The position numbers and the translations under genes were made by a program. The notes below the pieces were generated by a model. It did no database searches. It was not told where the DNA came from and saw only the letters and a program-made list of their open reading frames with translations. From Cryptomeria japonica (lineage: Eukaryota; Streptophyta; Pinopsida; Cupressales; Cupressaceae): 64,000 nt of DNA. Location of the stretch: NCBI RefSeq assembly GCF_030272615.1, contig NC_081409.1:19160260-19224259 (forward strand), in the 5' to 3' direction. Below are positions 44,786-57,707 of the stretch, one piece after another. The stretch's first letter is position 1. Every line of letters begins with the position of its first letter.

Positions 44786-47700
44786 ATGGCTCCCAAGGTA
44801 CAGAAACCCGTTGTAGTAGAAAGCATTGAGAAGCCTACACTGAAATACACCTTACCTCCCAAAGTGGCATCTAAACCCGATGAGAAAACTGCATTCTCTC
44901 TTATTCCGGATAGGGTTCTGTTGATCAAAGATGTTAGATTTTATACCAAGTGCCGAGTTGAAGAGCTAGGTCATAGTGAGATTAAGGATATGTATGACAA
45001 AATGTGCATCGATGGAAACCTAGATAGCAATTTTGAGCATATTAAAGTTAAGGGATTGACTAAATCCCTAACCTATCCTTGAGTCTTCAAACCCCAATGG
45101 GTCAAATTTGTCTTGAGCTGTGTGCATGATGATTTTATGTGGTTATAGGATCAACCTTTCAAGATCACCAAGGAGATTATTCACATGATAACCGGATACC
45201 CTATATTTGACCATGCCCAAGCATAGAAGATGATTTCACTGGAATTGATAACATTAACAGGTGTTGAGTCTGATAGCAGAGGTCTTAAGTTGAACAATGT
45301 GGCTGATGCAAAACTAAATTTTGCTATTAGAGTTATTGGTTATTGTTTCTTCCAGTCTGCAAGAGAAAACAGTGTACCGTGTGCAGCTGTAGATTTGACT
45401 TATAAAATGGTTAAAAAAGGTATGCAAATTGATTTATGTGAAGTGTTATTGAAGAATCTTTTTGAAAATCTCAATACAATAAGGAAACTGAAGAAGAAGA
45501 ATACTGTAAACACACTAAAGTTTGGGTCACTCTTAGTGTGTATGTTCTTCTATTTTCAGAAATTCTTTCCATCAGTCGGTAACATTGTTTGGGAATTACA
45601 CCGACCTATCACCCATCAAATAAATGATTTCATCAATCAGCTAGGTGATAATTTCAATATGATAATGGATGATTACTTCAATAGATTCCAAGAAAAGATG
45701 CATAGCAGGTACATGATTCCACCTCAGCTAGTGGAAAAGTACAAGGATACTATATGTTTTGAAGTGGATACCGACTACTATTATGTCAATGCAGTAGAAC
45801 CCAGGACTCAATCATTACCGCCTATGGGTTATGAGATAGATTTTGACATTGCTCAACAACAGATAGATGCCTTTTTAGCACTTACAAGGCATGCTACTGA
45901 GATCAGATATGGCACCTATGAAGAGGTGAAAGAAAAAGTAAAAATGAGCATTGTAGTACCAAAGGCTGCTTGAAAAGCCACCAGAATGATCAAGGATTTA
46001 ACTAAGAAGTTTGGAGAAGGTTCTACCTCCACACCTACTAAGACAACAAGAAGGAAGAGTGATCAACTTTCGATCGAGGAAGAATCTGAAGCTCAAGAAG
46101 CAGCAATTACACTGAGCACCGAGTTGCCAAAGGGAAAAGTTTTGAAAAGAAAGAAACAGGATACAACCGAGGTGTCACCGACCATGCCAGCAAGGCAACC
46201 AAACACTAGATCATCTGCTGCATCACCCGGTAAGAAGCAGAAGAATGTAGAAATGCCTAAGGTTACAAAAACTTATAGAAAGAAGACCAGAAGACTAATT
46301 TTGGATAAAGAGGAAAATGACACAGAGTCAAAAGATGTAAATAAATTTCAGGTTGTGAAAAGCACAAAGGAAGATGTACATAGTGTTGACAATTTTTGTG
46401 CAAAATTAAAAGAATATGGTGGATTTGGGTCGTTTAGATATGTAAAATATGATACAAGAACATATGAAGAGAAGAGGCAAATAGAATAGATAGTAATTTG
46501 TGTACTTCTCAAGTTCCGAGTAGTTCCATTGGAAGTGGTTGGTTTTCTTCCAAAAGCATTGTACTCACACATTGATAATAGATGGAAATATGCTATGGAC
46601 TCGGAGAAGCAAATAAGAGAAAGATTTTTGGTTCATCTCTTTCCAAATATGTTGGTAGACGACATAAGAGATCATTTGAAAAACTACCAGACAAATTTTC
46701 AAGTAAAACAAAGGGCCTTGAAAATGATGAATTGCCTATATCTTGAAGTTGAAAATGAAACTAAAGAAAAATGGAAGAAAATATTCAGGATTCAGGCTGA
46801 AGAACCAAAAGGTGAAGTAGAAATAGTTGACATCACCGAGCAAGATCCTGCTTCCACTATTCAATCAGATGAGGATGTAATGGACACTGAAGCACAGGAA
46901 GGAGAAATGATAGAAGGAAGCTCCTATGCCAGACTGATATCAAGTGAATCAGTTGTGGAAAAGATTAAGTCCTATCCTCCAATCACCCAACAAGTTACAA
47001 CTGAGAAACTTCAGGACACAGATCAAGGAACAAAGGGTCAAAAGGATAAACCAAATGAATCTACCTATCAAGCCACCAGCGAGCAAACTTCCCAAGTACC
47101 ATCAAGCACCGAGACAATTGCCACTGAAACTCCAAGCAAGGAAACACTGAAGGTTACAATAGAGGCTATTGGAACTGACAAAAGTGTTGCCTCTACTGAG
47201 CAACATATCGAGAAAGGACAAGTCTCAAAATCCATTGTACCCATTCAACCAGAGAAGGCATCATCATCAAAGGAGAAGAAAGAAAAAAGATACAGTTTTA
47301 AGATAGATCTGTCAAAGCCCATTGTGTTACCGAATGTTGACATTACAAAATTGAAAGGGCAAGCACTGATAGAATTCGGTGATCTTTGTAAAGCCAAAGC
47401 AGAGCAGGAACGACAAATAGATAGTCAGTAGAAGAACCGTGTACTTCAGAAGGTCAAAACATTATTGATAGACATGATACCTGAAGCTACCATCAATAAA
47501 GATGTTGCCATCCATGTGTAATTGAATGAACTACTCACTCAATTGGAGGAATCAGGCGTAGAAGCATCAGAATACCTTAGCGAATTGAAAGATAAAGAAC
47601 TAACTGCCAAGATGATTGAAGAAGTGCAGAAAGAAATTGCTATAGGTAAAATAAAGCTTATTAAATTCATTGGTGAGTTGTCCCCTCAACTCAAGCATAT

Positions 47701-48157
47701 TATTTCTTTATTCTAGAAGTTATGTACATTCTCATTCTTCATCAAAGATGTCAAGAATAAGACTGAAGTCATTGAAAAAGAGATTACCGATCTCTCAAGT
47801 AAATTGACTACCGAGCCAGATTCTCTTCAAATTTTTTACACAAGGCTACAAACCCTTATGGCTCAACAGTTCGAACTTCGGAATGAAGAACATAAAATAA
47901 GGATGGATATCATGACTCTTCAAACATTATTTATTCCCCATTTGTCATCAGTTCAAGAGCAGATCAACGAAGCTACCCAATTGTCAACTCAAGTAGAGGG
48001 AAGCACTTTAGATGGTTTGATCACACTGTCTGCTGATATTACAGCTCAGAATACAATACTGGAAAGTGTTAAGGATGCACTTACCAACGCTCTTACAGAA
48101 GCTCGTACAAAGTATAAATCTATTTTTGATCAGTTGCCCCCACCAAATGGTAACTAG
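44786..48157 (+). pseudogene. Element E ORF2: conserved unknown protein, 1,124 codons
   Basis: Starts MAPKVQKPVVVESIEKPTLK. One frame runs the whole length, with stops at 45080, 45146, 45224, 45971, 46487, 47429, 47519 and 47714 and no frame change. The first 390 residues match the C/D domain: FVLSCVHDDFMWL, FKITKE, KFGSLLVCMFFYF, VEKYKDTICFEV, VEPR and MGYEID. Then comes a Lys/Ser/Thr-rich stretch (46000-46350), a second more ordered part with HLFPNMLVDDIRDHLKNYQ, an acidic Glu/Thr-rich region (46830-47280) and a coiled-coil end with repeated Glu/Lys heptads. I see no signal peptide, membrane span or enzyme motif. The retained frame implies that coding was under selection before decay. Confidence 0.8.
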
Positions 48158-48441
48158 TTTTGATGTTTGTCAAAAAGGGGGAGTGTACCGAGTATACAGA
48201 ATATCTGAGTGTACAGAGTTTATCATATATACCGAGTGTACAGTTGAAATTGTCAAGCGGAGCATGGAACATCAAGAGCATAGAATACAGAGTATGGAAC
48301 ATCAAGTTATGTACAAAATATTGATAAGGGGAGTATGTATTTAATCAATGTATATACTGACATTCTAGTTTATTTTGCAAGTATATAGGTTTTTTGTTAT
48401 GACTTTGAAAGGATTTTTGTCAAACATACCAAACTAATGTC

Positions 48442-48453
48442 GAAAGGGGAGAT
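48442..48453 (+). other. Polypurine tract of E
   Basis: GAAAGGGGAGAT before the 3' LTR; an upstream tract AAAAAGGGGGAG occurs at about 48173. Confidence 0.85.
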
Positions 48454-49668
48454 TGTTTCTATTTACTAAGTTGTCATTAGTTTTATGCCCAAAGTCATCC
48501 TATATACTCTAGTCGGTTTATACTACCAAAAAGTCCAGTCGGTAAATACCAAGGCTACCAGTGTTGGTTACAGAAGAGAGACAAGTCACCGAGATGATAA
48601 ACACCGAGCTATGAACTGAGACGAATACAGAATGTCTACCGAGTAAGGTTAATATATCTACCGAGTAGAAAAGAAGGTATACCGAGTTAATCTAAACCGA
48701 GTGGAAACATGTTACTAGATTCAATGAACCTGGACACACATGTGAAACATGTTACAAGATTCGAGAAGATGAAACCGTTATTACATAGGAAATTGCATTT
48801 AAAGATTTTGTATGATTTTGAGGAAGAATATCCAATGAAATAATTTCTATGTTTATTCATTCAATAAAACATGTTTGTATGATCGAAGCATGAACAGATC
48901 ACCGTCTCAGAGATCTATATTAACAGAATGATTTGAGTATTTGAGACATGACATGGAAAATCAAGAGAGAAGATACGAAGTGGTGATATAGTGAAGAAAG
49001 AAGATTGACAGAGATATTCAGAGGTTACCGAGAAGGTTTCAGAGAACAATTTAAGGGACAACGTATATAGAAGTGGTTACCGAGTTTATTTATCAATTAC
49101 CGAGGAATGATATGAGCAAGGTAATTTTATATTGAGCACATAGAATCTGCTTTAACATTTCAGATGTGAAGTTGCAGATATTTTGTAAAGATTTTGATTG
49201 AATTATTAAGTTGTGTTAGAAACCTTTAACAGGGTAAAAGACTCTAATAAAGTCTATAAATTGTAAAGCCTTTAACTAGGTACAACATTTTGTAGAAGTG
49301 TTTGTAAAATCCTTTAGCAAGGTAGATCTAAAGATCTTTATACTCCTAATAGGGTAAGCTATCAGAAATAGCTAAACATGTAGCTCTAACTGAGCAATCT
49401 TGATTACTGCAGTAGTGAAGTTGTGGGTGCCATCCCCACCGCAGTTTTTCTTTCTAACCAAGAGTTTTTGCGTGACCAAAAATCTTTGTGTTATGGAGTG
49501 AAATTTTGATGGATGTCATTTCTATGATTATGTTTCAGTATTATATATTTATGAGATCAACAATACTTAGTTTGTGTTTATCAGTAAAATTGTTTTTCAA
49601 GAAAAGTTTTGAAGTACTGATTCACCACTCCCCTCTCAGTACATTGGCTTTCCAAGTCAGACCTAACA
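48454..49668 (+). repeat. 3' LTR of E
   Basis: 1,215 bp, TGTTTCTATTTACTAAG to CAGACCTAACA, the same length as the 5' LTR with scattered substitutions, so few net indels have built up. The TATA-like site reads CTATATTAAC here. Confidence 0.95.
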
Positions 49669-49673
49669 TAGGG

Positions 49674-50522
49674 AAATGGAGTATATCCTTACAACACAAA
49701 CTAGGAACTAGTTTCAAACTCTTTAATTGGGGGAACGACAAATTAGGCTCAACTGTAGTCCTCTAGAAGAACCATTTACTGTGACTAAATATTCCCTTTT
49801 GAATGTTGATTGGATATGGTTATGATAACAAAGGATGCAAGAACTAGGTTAAATGCTAAAAAAATGACAATATTTAGTATAAATAGACATACAAAATGAA
49901 AAGTCAATTCAGAAGTATATATCTAAAAATGAGATACAAAAAGGAATGCGTCACTAAAATCTAAGCCTAAAAGTGTCTAACAATGGAGCTAGGCACCCTA
50001 GACTTGGGTGTGCCTTCATCAACTGAGAACTATGGATTCCAAATTAGGATTCTGTATAGATCATTCTCCCAAATTTAAGTACAAAACTATCGCACTATGG
50101 AGCAATCCTCCATAGATAAGGAGTTTTTGCCTATTCAAAATCTAGAGTTGTAAGTCTTTGTCTGCTCTCTACAAATATGAAACTTTTGGCTACCAAATCT
50201 ATAACTAAATAATTTACAAGCTTGGAACAATAAAAGAATTTGAAGCCATAAAAGATTAAGATTGATTACCTATAGGTCTAACACAAGTTAATTCCTTATT
50301 AAATTCTAAATTGATATATTGCAATTGATCTTGTTTAGATGGTTTTATGCTCTACTGAAGTTTCCTATTTTTCTTTGCATATTGGTTGTTTGCATCGATC
50401 TTGTGTCATACCAAAATAACTGCAAGACTTCTTATCTCTTTTTACGGCCACAACCAACATCAAACCAACAGTTGATGCTAGTGTTGATGTTTATTCACCC
50501 AACATGAATGGCTCCACCAAAC
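49674..50522. other. DNA between E and D
   Basis: No gene is recognised. The last 20 bases (ATGAATGGCTCCACCAAAC) could be read in frame with sequence after D (58646 onward), so this may be the 5' part of the LINE into which D inserted. That link is tentative. Confidence 0.4.
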
Positions 50523-51483
50523 TTTTGGCAATTGACACTCATCTAGTGATTTTTTATGCTTTATTATTGGTTTAGGGTTGTCATTTATGGAAACTCTTCA
50601 TGGAGATCCGATCCGGTGGTTGCAATTCTTCTTATCTAGAAGCGTGTGTTAACCGGTAGTTTTTTAGCTGGTATTTCAGGTAGAACAACACATTTTTGGG
50701 TCTGGAAGATTTCTGGTGATTGCGGTGCATTGAATCGTTCTCTTGTTGATTGGGTCGTATGAGAAACATCATTTTATTACTATTTTGATGATCTAAACTT
50801 ATCTTTTTGGATCTTGTCAAGCCGACATGGGACTACATGTTACATTTCTGGAAGCCGACTTGGAGGAGATTATTTTTTATATGACCAGATATATAAGATT
50901 GAATTGGTGATTGGTTCTTCAAGTATTACTATTGTGGTGATCCATTTTAGTGTGATTGAGCGTAGTTTCACATGCGCATTTGATTCCTAGGTGATCCAGT
51001 AGCTAACTGAGACAGAAATAGAGCATATTACAAAGCAAGTACAATCAGAGAACTTGTGCTTAACCGAAACTCATTCTTGCATTGTTAGATGCTTCTTTAG
51101 AGTTCTTTAATTGTATTTCCTCATTGTAATCAAATTGTAAGTCAGTGAGACTTCCCTGAAGGTTGTAGCCTTCCGGGTCATTGTAATTGAGCAGTGAGCT
51201 CTAGGCAGTGAGCCTGAATGCAAGTGCATTCCCCATCTATGTAATATTGATGTACTCTTGGCCATAATATATGAATATTGTGGGTTCCAGCCCTACCCTA
51301 GTTTTTCCCTTTCCGGTTTTCCACGTAAAAGTTTTGGTGTTGTGGATCTGTGGTTTATTTATTGCTTGATTATGTTATTTACTGTTATGCATTGCTAACT
51401 AGTGGATAAAGAATAAGTTTTTGAATTTGATTTCTGACAAAACATTGATTTACCCCCCCTCTCAGTGTTCCTTGATTCTAACA
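50523..51483 (+). repeat. 5' LTR of D
   Basis: 961 bp. The first bases are TTTTGGCAATTGACAC (TG changed to TT); the end is TTGATTCTAACA. TATATAAG lies near 50890. Confidence 0.9.
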
Positions 51484-51485
51484 AT

Positions 51486-51498
51486 TGGTATTAGAGCC
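51486..51498 (+). other. Primer binding site of D
   Basis: TGGTATTAGAGCC, the initiator-Met site with one C-to-T change. Confidence 0.88.
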
Positions 51499-51551
51499 TA
51501 GTACCTCTAGGGAAGCTTAACCGCTTGAGGAAGGTCGGGGAGATTGATTCA

Positions 51552-53920
51552 ATGGATTCCGGTTTTCAAAGACAACTCAATGTGGTACTTGAGGATCTTG
51601 ATTCAGCTAGAAATGAGATCTATACCTTGAAGAAGAACCTGAATGCTGCTAATGATTTCATTAATGACCCAAAGGATCAAGAAAACATCTCTAGAGAGAA
51701 GAGGAAGGAATTAATGGACAAGTTGAAGGAGAAAGAAGATCAAATCATGGCATATCAGGATAAAGATGATGAAGTTAACAAGCTTGAAAGAGAGAATGTT
51801 GCCTTGAAGAATGAGATGCAATCCATTGTGATGAGGTTGACTAAGGAGATTGAGGACCGGAATAAAAATGAAGAAAACCTGGCACAATCATTGAAAGAAA
51901 GAGCAAATGAATGCTTCAGGCTTACCTATGAGAATGATCAATTGAAGCTTGACCCAACACAGTCAAGGAATAATGGTCAAGAACTTGAAAGATAGATTGC
52001 TACCTTAACGGATGAACTTCCTACTTCTATTGAATACAAAGACAAATTCAAAGCTATCTTAGCAAGGCTTGATGAGATGCTAGAAAGTTAGAGACATGGA
52101 AATGACATGCGAGGACTTGGATTTGAGAAAGGTGAATCCTTCGGATCTGGACAAGGAAATGCAAAACTTGTTGGCCATTTGGTGGAATTGATTATGTGTT
52201 GCATTGATATTTTTTCATTGATGCCAACACTAGCTGTTTGGATGCTTTACTGACACCCTTCTGGTCCTGGTAGGTTGAGTGTTTTCTGGTTAACTTGGAT
52301 CTAGCATGATTCGGTAGGCTCAGATATAGTCTCGTGATGGAATTAGATTCTTCATAATACTCATGCTCATATTTGGTCAGTTGGTTTTGGTCTAGAGATT
52401 GGATGTTATCCTGCTTTCTTAGAAGATTGGTTTCTAGTTCTGATGAGGGTTTCACTGGCAGATATTTTGATGGAGATCTTTGATGAATTGCATAAGTGGT
52501 GTTGGTGTAGCTTATGGGTGGAGTTTCAGGATGCTATTGTTGATCATATTCGAGACTTGGCGGATGGAGATCATTGATGTGGCGTGTGGACCTATACTTG
52601 CTCTTGGTTGATCCAGGTTATGGAACGACTTTAATGTAACGTGTGGATAAGACCTATTAATGTATTTCCGAGATGTCTTATGTGTTGATATTATTTGTTT
52701 GGTCTAAGGCCGACATGGTTTATAATTATATAATTGGTTTATTGTCTGGTGGCCGAGCTGATCATTTATGATCGAGGGTTTGTATATATAGATGTAAGAT
52801 CTCATTGTAGATCATCATTGTTATTATTAGAGGTCATGGTCAAGGAATGTAATGTGCGAATAATGTAATATCATTCAAAAAGAGGAGTTGGTTGATCATT
52901 GGAAATCGAATTGGGTTTATGTAATAGGATTTAGTCCTTCGGTATTGAGCTTAACCGGAGTTGTACTCAGGAATAGGAGATGCTATCTTTTGCAGTTCAA
53001 CACTTCTCTAGATTGTAGTATGGATTTCTATGTAGTCAGTGAGACTCCTTTTGTGATGAACAGTGCACTCTAGGCTATTGGCCTTCCTATAAGTATAGAC
53101 CCCTCAATTGTAATTCACATACTTATTGCAAAAGTATTATCTGACTGTGGGTAGGCTTCCCACCATGGTTTTTCTGTTTACCGAGGTTTCCACGTACAAA
53201 TATTGGTGTCATGTGGATGGCATTTATTCTGTGATTATTGTTTATTCTTAATTGGTTTATTATCTATTCCGGTATTTAAGTTTAAATTGCTAATGGTTTC
53301 GGTAATCTGTGACAACTGATTCACCCCCCCCTCTCAGTTGTCTTCCGGTTGTTTGAACTGTCTAACAAAACCTAATCAAAAGAAGAGCAAGAATCCTCTG
53401 GTAAGACAACCTAATGCTCATGAATTCAATGGGAGATATTTTACTTGCAATAAGTTTGATCATATGGTTAATCAATGCAGAAGTAGGATGAATAATAGAA
53501 ATGAACAACATGAATAATGTTTCTACCTTTACCGGTCAGTGTTTTATATGCAATAATTTTGGTCACAAGTCAAATGTATGTAGAGCAGTAATGAATAACT
53601 TCCAAAATAAAAGATGCTATTCTTGTGGGATGTTTGGACATATCTCTAATTAGTGCAGGATGAGACCAAATAAAATGAACTTCAGACCTAAGCAGAATAA
53701 TGTTGTTTGCGGAGCATGCAACAAAACCGATCACATTGCAAAGTACTGCAGAAGTAAGAACAGTGCTCTGGTAGACAAGAGTAACTCAAATGAGCAAGGA
53801 AAAGCGAAAGTAGAAGAGATCAGGGAGAAGCATGAGAAGATGTGGGTAAGAATTGATGAATCTAGAGCTGACAATGGGTCTACACCTGAATCTGATGCAA
53901 GATCTTCATCTGGTAGCTAG
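51552..53920 (+). pseudogene. Element D ORF1: Gag-like, interrupted
   Basis: The start MDSGFQRQLNVVLEDLDSA begins an open coiled-coil segment to 51995, after which TAG stops occur (51993-51995 and near 52089). The nested solo LTR at 52169-53367 splits the frame. The last part (53378-53920) holds knuckles YFTCNKFDHMVNQC (first Cys lost), CFICNNFGHKSNVC, a third cut by TAG at 53651-53653, and CGACNKTDHIAKYC. There is also an indel near 53500. It has the same plan as C ORF1 and A1 ORF1. Confidence 0.85.
52169..53367 (+). mobile_element. Solo LTR, family B, inside D ORF1
   Basis: 1,199 bp, TGTTGGCCATTTGGTGG to AACTGTCTAACA, flanked by AAACT (52164-52168) and AAACC (53368-53372). The empty site is visible in A1 at about 25168-25190. 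No internal sequence remains, so the element was reduced by LTR-LTR recombination. Confidence 0.92.
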
Positions 53921-54326
53921 GGGTTTATGCCTTAAGGGGACATTTGCATGCAGATTCTAAGAACCACCTCTTTGGTGGCCTGCAATAAATTATGGAAGAT
54001 TGTAGAAGGATTGAACCATGAGTGGAGATGATATCCAGAAGTTTCTAAGAAGATTTTCTGATTAGGTATGCGATTTCATAAAAATAATGATAATCGATGG
54101 CTGCATTTATTATAGTGGAAAATTAGGTTTTTCGAAGGATAAAAGTGCATTTTGAAGTTTCATTTATCACAATGCAATCAAGCGAGTAGAGAAGAGATTA
54201 GAGAAAATCAAGTTGGTGATTTCAACAACAATTTCAGTGACTCCAAAGCAAACTCTAGTGCCCTGTTGTGAAGCAAGGTATTTATATGTTCAGGCTTTCA
54301 ATTTTCTACAAACCCTAGAATTTGAA
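53921..54326 (+). promoter_or_regulatory. ORF1-ORF2 spacer of D
   Basis: 406 bp. It includes the uninterrupted counterpart of the A1 solo-LTR insertion site (near 54100), AAGCGAGTAG, and CAAGGTATTTATATG about 45 bases before the ORF2 ATG. Confidence 0.35.
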
Positions 54327-57300
54327 ATGGCTTCACCTTCTGGTGTTGCGACCCCATTGGTGGTTGAGATTAAGGATAGGTCTCGACTAGTTTTCAAGAA
54401 ACACCCTTTTAAGTCGGTTGAGGATGATCTAGAAGGTACTTTTTCATCTATGCCCTATAGTGTTCTCCACAACAAAGACATTAGGGCTTACATTCACTAT
54501 GATCTTGAGGATCTTGGAAATGCAGATATGTTGGATCTTTACAACAAGCATTTGGATGATGGTTTGGGAAATCTCAAACCGGAATACAAGGTGCTTCAAG
54601 ACAAGGGTTTATCAAACTTCATGCATTTTCCATTATTCGATGAGGCTGAGTGGATCCGGTACATTCTTAGTTGGGTACATGATGAATTTATATGGATTGA
54701 TAGGCCACACAAAAGTACCAAGAAATCTATCTGAGTCATAACTGGCCTAGTTGAAACCGGTGATGTGCCCAGTCTGAGGAAAGTGTCAAATGACACGGTC
54801 ATAGCCACCCCAGGATCCAAATTCGATGGCAGGGCAATTACCATTAATGACATCTTGGACAATGATGTGAATTTTTCATTAATGGTAGTCGGTTACAAGG
54901 TTTACCAATCCAACAGGTGTAACTCTATCTCTGGTACTGCTATTTACTCTGCATACCTGATGCTTAAGGATGATAAAAGGCATGACTTGTGGACTGCCCT
55001 CCTGAATGAATTATTGAGAAATCTAAAGAAGATCAAATAGGACAAAAAGCACACATTCAAATATGGTACACTTCTTGTTTTCCTGGCCTTGTACTTCTTA
55101 AATGAGATACCCGATATAAAAGGTAAGATCCAATGGGCCTATGATAGACCAGTAGCTATGCAGATCAAAGAAGGATTATGGGGAGTTGGAGATGCAACAA
55201 TGAGCATATCTGCTCTCTGGGGATATTTTAAAACCTTCCAAGATGCAATTAAGAACAGAGAGAGGATCCCCAAGGAGGTTGTTGAAAAATATGAGAAAAC
55301 CATTTATTTCATGATCGATAAGGATCAGTGTCTAATGGAAACAGTGGAGCCCCGGATAGTATGGATCATGCCCATGGGGTATGAAGTTGACTCTGTTACA
55401 CTTGAGGCATATGCCCAACACCTACTAAGTCAACCGGTGGATCCCAAGGAAGGGAAATTTGGTAGTTTCAAGGAGAAAGACCTTAGTCTACACATGCAAT
55501 TTACTACTCCTACTTGGAAAAGAAAAGTTACTAAGATGGCAGAGGAAGTGGTAGTTCAGATGGGTTTCACCCGAGAGGCATTGAAGAAAGAAAGGGAAAG
55601 TCATGCACAGAAAGAGACTAAATATGCTCTTGTTCTGGTAACCCAACCTGCAAAATCTAGCCCATCTGGGAAAGGTGTATTGAAGCAAAAGGAGAATCCT
55701 AAAAGAACCTATGTTGAAGTATCTCTGGTAGCCTCAGAAAATAAATCTAAGGAGGAAGCAGGAAAGGCCAAAAAGAAAGGAGAATTTATGAGAGTGGTGA
55801 GGAAGTCGTAGACCGGTAGAGCCCAACAATCAAAGAAAGAAAAATCTGATCCTGCTCCTACTAGAAGATCCAAAAGAGGTAGACATGTCAAAAGTCAACT
55901 TGACAAAGACCTTGAGTCTGGCAACATACAAGGTAAGTACACAATTGTTCCTTCACTATCAGCAGATCAGTTGATAGATGAAATAATATTGGATGGCAAT
56001 GGCAATTTGAAGAATCTTGGAGCATACTTTGAGAATTTTGATGAAGGTGATAAGAGAAAATTTGAAGAAGTAGTTGTACTATATTTATACAAATTTAGTA
56101 AGACATTGATTGAATTAGAAAAGACCATTCCAAAAGATTTGTATAATCTGATTGATGCAAGAAGAATGACTGCAAGTAAGATTGACAGGGAGATGAAGGA
56201 AAGATAACTTGTAAATTTATGTACTTGCATTACTCATGATGAAGTCAAAGACTCATTGAAGAGGCCAATAAGAAGGAATTTAGAAGTAAAAACATGATTA
56301 ACAGATTGATTATCAGAAATGTGGAGGAGGTGAGGAAAGAAACAGAGTATATATAGAAAAAGATAATTTAGAATGACCCTGTGTACAAGGATGCACTCAA
56401 GTCATCTCAGTCGGAAGAGAAGCAAAGTATTTTCGGAAGTCAGAAGGTTAAAACTCAGTCTGAGGATCATCCAGAAGACTAGTATAACACTCCACTTAAT
56501 GCTGAGACCGGTGATGCTCCTTTGGTGGTGGATAGCTTTGCAGCCCCTAAAATCCAATAGGTTGATACTACACCAAGTGGCAACATCGATGCAATAAATA
56601 AAGGGGATAAGGGAGAGAAGAAGGATGATGAGACAACAGAAGCTAAGGTTGTTGAGGTTGACAAAGGAAAAGGTATATCTGATCCAGCAATTGTCACTCC
56701 TCTGGTTACAGGGACCCCACCTTAGATTTCTATTAATCTTAATGGTTCTATTGATCTTGGAAAGATGTCACCTGCGGAAAAGCTTATGCTCACAGTTGCA
56801 GTACAAGCCTAGGCTAGCCAAGATCAAGTGAAGTCAAAAATTGAAGATAAAAAGCTAATTTTGATGTCTATAGATGTTTTGCATAAGGTGGCCCCTAATG
56901 TATAGTTAGATTCAAATAACAGCCCCTTCGGTAAATTGCTACAATTGATTAACATTGTAAATACCAATTTTGATTCTTTGGAGAAGACAACTACACAGAA
57001 AGTTTTGGATAAATTCAAGGATGTTAGGAAGCAAACATTCTGGAAAATGATTGAATATGATAGAGTGACATTAAATGAGAGACTGCAGATTATTTCTGAC
57101 ACATTGTCAGAAGCCGAAAAATTGTACAAATCTTGCCTGATTTTTCCTAAGTTCACTGTAGATATTGATAAGTCGATAAGTGTTTGCCAAGGAAAGCTTG
57201 TTGGCATTTCTCAGTCCTTTGATCCTAATGCAACTCTAACCAGAAGTATTGAAGGGTAGATTATAGCCTTAAATGATCAAATCTCAAGCCTTCAACCGGA

Positions 57301-57369
57301 TAAGGAGAAAATTTTGAGAGAAGTAGGTGAACTCCTGAATTTGATTACCACTCGGTTGGACACCATTTG
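54327..57369 (+). pseudogene. Element D ORF2: conserved unknown protein
   Basis: Start ATG at 54327 (MASPSGVATPLVVEIKDRS); an earlier in-frame ATG at 54213 is not supported by A1. One frame runs to about 56205 with stops TGA 54732-54734, TAG 55038-55040, TAG 55809-55811 and TAA 56203-56205. It then shifts near 56255 to a second frame containing the coiled-coil end (56936-57259) and further stops. Domain marks: VHDEFIWIDRPHKSTKK, KVSND, FKYGTLLVFLALYF, VVEKYEKTIYFMIDKD and MPMGYEVD. A basic low-complexity zone lies at 55600-55900. No family is recognised. Confidence 0.78.
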
Positions 57370-57695
57370 ATCTAAGAAAGTTAGAAATTCATGCCACTAT
57401 ATTTAGTGCATTTATCACAGTTTTGGACAACTTGAAGAGTGGGTGGGATACTCATCTAGGATTTTTGAAGACTACTTATGCCGATATCTTCAAGTATTTA
57501 TAAGTATCTTTGTTTTGGACAACATCCCATCTTTGGCATTGTTGTCAAAGGGGGAGAGAGACGATGAAAAATGTATAGTATTGGAGAGTGGAATTCTTTG
57601 TCTAAGGCAGAGCCTTAGAGATTCTTTTAATTCTTTTGAACCAGTGTTCAGTGCTCAACACTTAGTCATTTTTCACGAGTGTTGCCATCAATGTC

Positions 57696-57707
57696 AAAGG
57701 GGGAGAT
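57696..57707 (+). other. Polypurine tract of D
   Basis: AAAGGGGGAGAT before the 3' LTR, with an earlier AAAGGGGGAGAG near 57547. Confidence 0.85.

Larger units (their letters stand above)
41653..49668 (+). mobile_element. LTR retrotransposon E, complete, pol-less
   Basis: 8,016 bp with perfect target duplication TAGGG (41648-41652 and 49669-49673) and two LTRs of exactly 1,215 bp. The interior carries a five-knuckle Gag-like ORF1 and an ORF2 of 1,124 codons, both kept in single frames and broken only by stops. There is no protease, integrase or reverse transcriptase. Its LTR is unlike A, B, C and F except for the ends, the U5 module and the C-tract. Confidence 0.95.
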
